Below, one piece after another: positions 5,540-5,994 of a stretch of 5,994 nt of DNA. This stretch comes from JAGPUQ01 sp947084925 (GTDB lineage: Bacteria; Pseudomonadota; Gammaproteobacteria; Pseudomonadales; Porticoccaceae): assembly GCA_947084925.1 (NCBI GenBank), contig CAMTUJ010000011.1, forward strand, positions 1-5,994, in the 5' to 3' direction. Both the position numbers and the translations under genes were made by a program. How positions within the stretch are numbered: the first letter of the stretch is position 1; each line of letters starts with the position of its first letter. The notes under the pieces are model-generated. The model saw nothing but the letters and a program-made list of their open reading frames with translations. It ran no database searches and was not told the origin of the DNA.

Positions 5540-5839
5540 TTACGCTGCGAGTTCGAGACTGACCTTGCGACCCAAACGACCTTCCAGCGTAATGCGCATT
5601 TCCAGGCGGAATTTTCCCCCCTTGCCGCGCACAGGATCGTAAACGCGCGATTGCGCAATGCCAAACTTCGCTGCCGCCTCGTGTTGCGTCGGATGTTTGC
5701 TCTCGATGCATTGCCGAGGATCGGCCACAAGCCTCGCCTGCATGGCAAGAATCGCAATTTCTTCCGGCGCAAAGCCAGGATCAATAAGCACGTTGCTGCT
5801 GTAAACCTGGCAACGTAAACAGCGGTCTTGGAATTTCAT
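5540..5839 (-). CDS. Degenerate XRE/HTH_37-like regulator (antitoxin-type), orphan
   Basis: The 99 residues from ATG 5837-5839 resemble the HTH_37 / COG5606 family of small XRE regulators, usually antitoxins of HigB2/RelE-like toxins. The diagnostic wording is present but eroded: SSNVLIDPGFAPEE (14-27), LAMQARLVADPRQCIES (31-47), the HTH TQHEAAAKFGIAQSRVYDPV (51-70), RGKGGKFRLEM (71-81) and GRKVSLELAA (90-99). From memory, family members read SSNVF.DLGF, A.LRQ.IE, SRVSDLVRGK and KFSL.ML, so several structural positions, including Leu-to-Pro changes in helices, look damaged. There is no toxin gene on either side. The frame is open to 5947, but residues upstream of this Met do not look like protein; no good ribosome binding site precedes it. 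It lies 87 nt before htrA on the same strand. It may be a decaying antitoxin remnant or a divergent regulator of htrA-ftsH. Confidence 0.55.
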   Translation of the reverse strand: MKFQDRCLRCQVYSSNVLIDPGFAPEEIAILAMQARLVADPRQCIESKHPTQHEAAAKFGIAQSRVYDPVRGKGGKFRLEMRITLEGRLGRKVSLELAA

Positions 5840-5935
5840 GTTCGTCGGGCTCAGGCCTTCTTGACCCGCTGACAACTGAAACCCAGCATCGTTACCGGCA
5901 TGTTTAGGGAAGCTCTGAATAATCACCCGATCGTC

Positions 5936-5955
5936 GTTCCCGCGCATGCGGGAAC
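5936..5955. repeat. GTTCCC-N8-GGGAAC palindromic intergenic repeat
   Basis: GTTCCCGC, loop GCAT, GCGGGAAC: a perfect 8-bp stem, preceded by CGTC and followed by CCAGG. This has the form of the dispersed intergenic element CGTC-ATTCCC-N8-GGGAAT-CCAG (dRS3-like in Neisseria, similar in many beta- and gammaproteobacteria), with both terminal A/T pairs changed to G/C so that pairing is kept. The stretch 5840-5994 otherwise holds no gene I can support. Confidence 0.7.
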
Positions 5956-5994
5956 CCAGGAATATCAGGGCCCTCCGGATGCCCCTTCCGCGGA

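Noticed and set aside
4289..5818. A 509-codon open frame on the plus strand opposite htrA
   Set aside because: Antisense shadow: the minus strand encodes a full HtrA with intact catalytic triad and PDZ domain, and the plus product has no recognisable domain.
5903..5921. TTTAGGGAAGCTCTGAATAA-like stretch as an insertion sequence end
   Set aside because: It faintly recalls IS termini, but no transposase, opposite terminal repeat or target duplication is visible in the window.
5840..5947. N-terminal 36-residue extension of the HTH gene from ATG 5947
   Set aside because: The extension overlaps the palindromic repeat and does not resemble the family; the Met at 5839 gives a normal-sized protein.

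Overview
This is an accessory, island-like stretch of a GC-rich bacterial genome, most likely a gamma- or betaproteobacterium. The basis is family resemblance: a REP-associated tyrosine transposase (RAYT), an integron-type integrase fragment, proteobacterial HigBA, DegS-like HtrA, an accessory FtsH, and a GTTCCC-N8-GGGAAC intergenic palindrome. No rRNA, tRNA, CRISPR array or complete insertion sequence is visible. Base composition is a mosaic: the htrA-ftsH block (about 2490-5450) is clearly GC-rich, the methyltransferase gene is more moderate, and the non-coding stretches at 110-310 and 1381-1560 are AT-richer. This suggests assembly from pieces of different origin.

Layout, left to right. 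(1) 1-105 is the N-terminus of a Y1/RAYT transposase on the minus strand, cut by the window edge. Behind its start lies a nested array of TTGACCCC-(G/A)ATGT repeats (about 133-243). (2) 316-1380 is a minus-strand class I SAM-dependent methyltransferase of unknown substrate. (3) 1562-1759 is the first 66 codons of an integron-type tyrosine recombinase on the plus strand, abruptly cut off. (4) 1801-2391 is a compact higBA toxin-antitoxin operon on the minus strand. Its -35 element is a perfect TTGACA, and an 8-3-8 inverted repeat fills the promoter spacer. (5) 2488-5452 is a two-gene minus-strand operon: a membrane-anchored DegS-like serine protease (htrA) followed 13 nt later by a 609-aa FtsH-type AAA+ zinc metalloprotease. 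(6) 5540-5839 is a degenerate XRE/HTH antitoxin-like gene in the same orientation, with no toxin beside it. (7) 5936-5955 is a palindromic intergenic repeat at the right edge.

How the parts fit. HtrA (periplasmic face) and FtsH (membrane and cytoplasmic face) would together form a membrane and envelope protein quality-control pair. This FtsH is not in the housekeeping context (rlmE-ftsH-folP) and resembles the extra FtsH copies carried on stress-tolerance islands; that link is inferred from remembered family features and not from a search. The orphan HTH gene directly upstream could be a decayed antitoxin or a regulator of the protease pair. HigBA is a self-contained addiction module that could stabilise the region. 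The transposase, integrase remnant and repeats are marks of rearrangement. No single undescribed system is evident. The points most worth a second look are the HTH-htrA-ftsH arrangement and its structured leader, the higBA promoter architecture, and the repeat array behind the RAYT gene.
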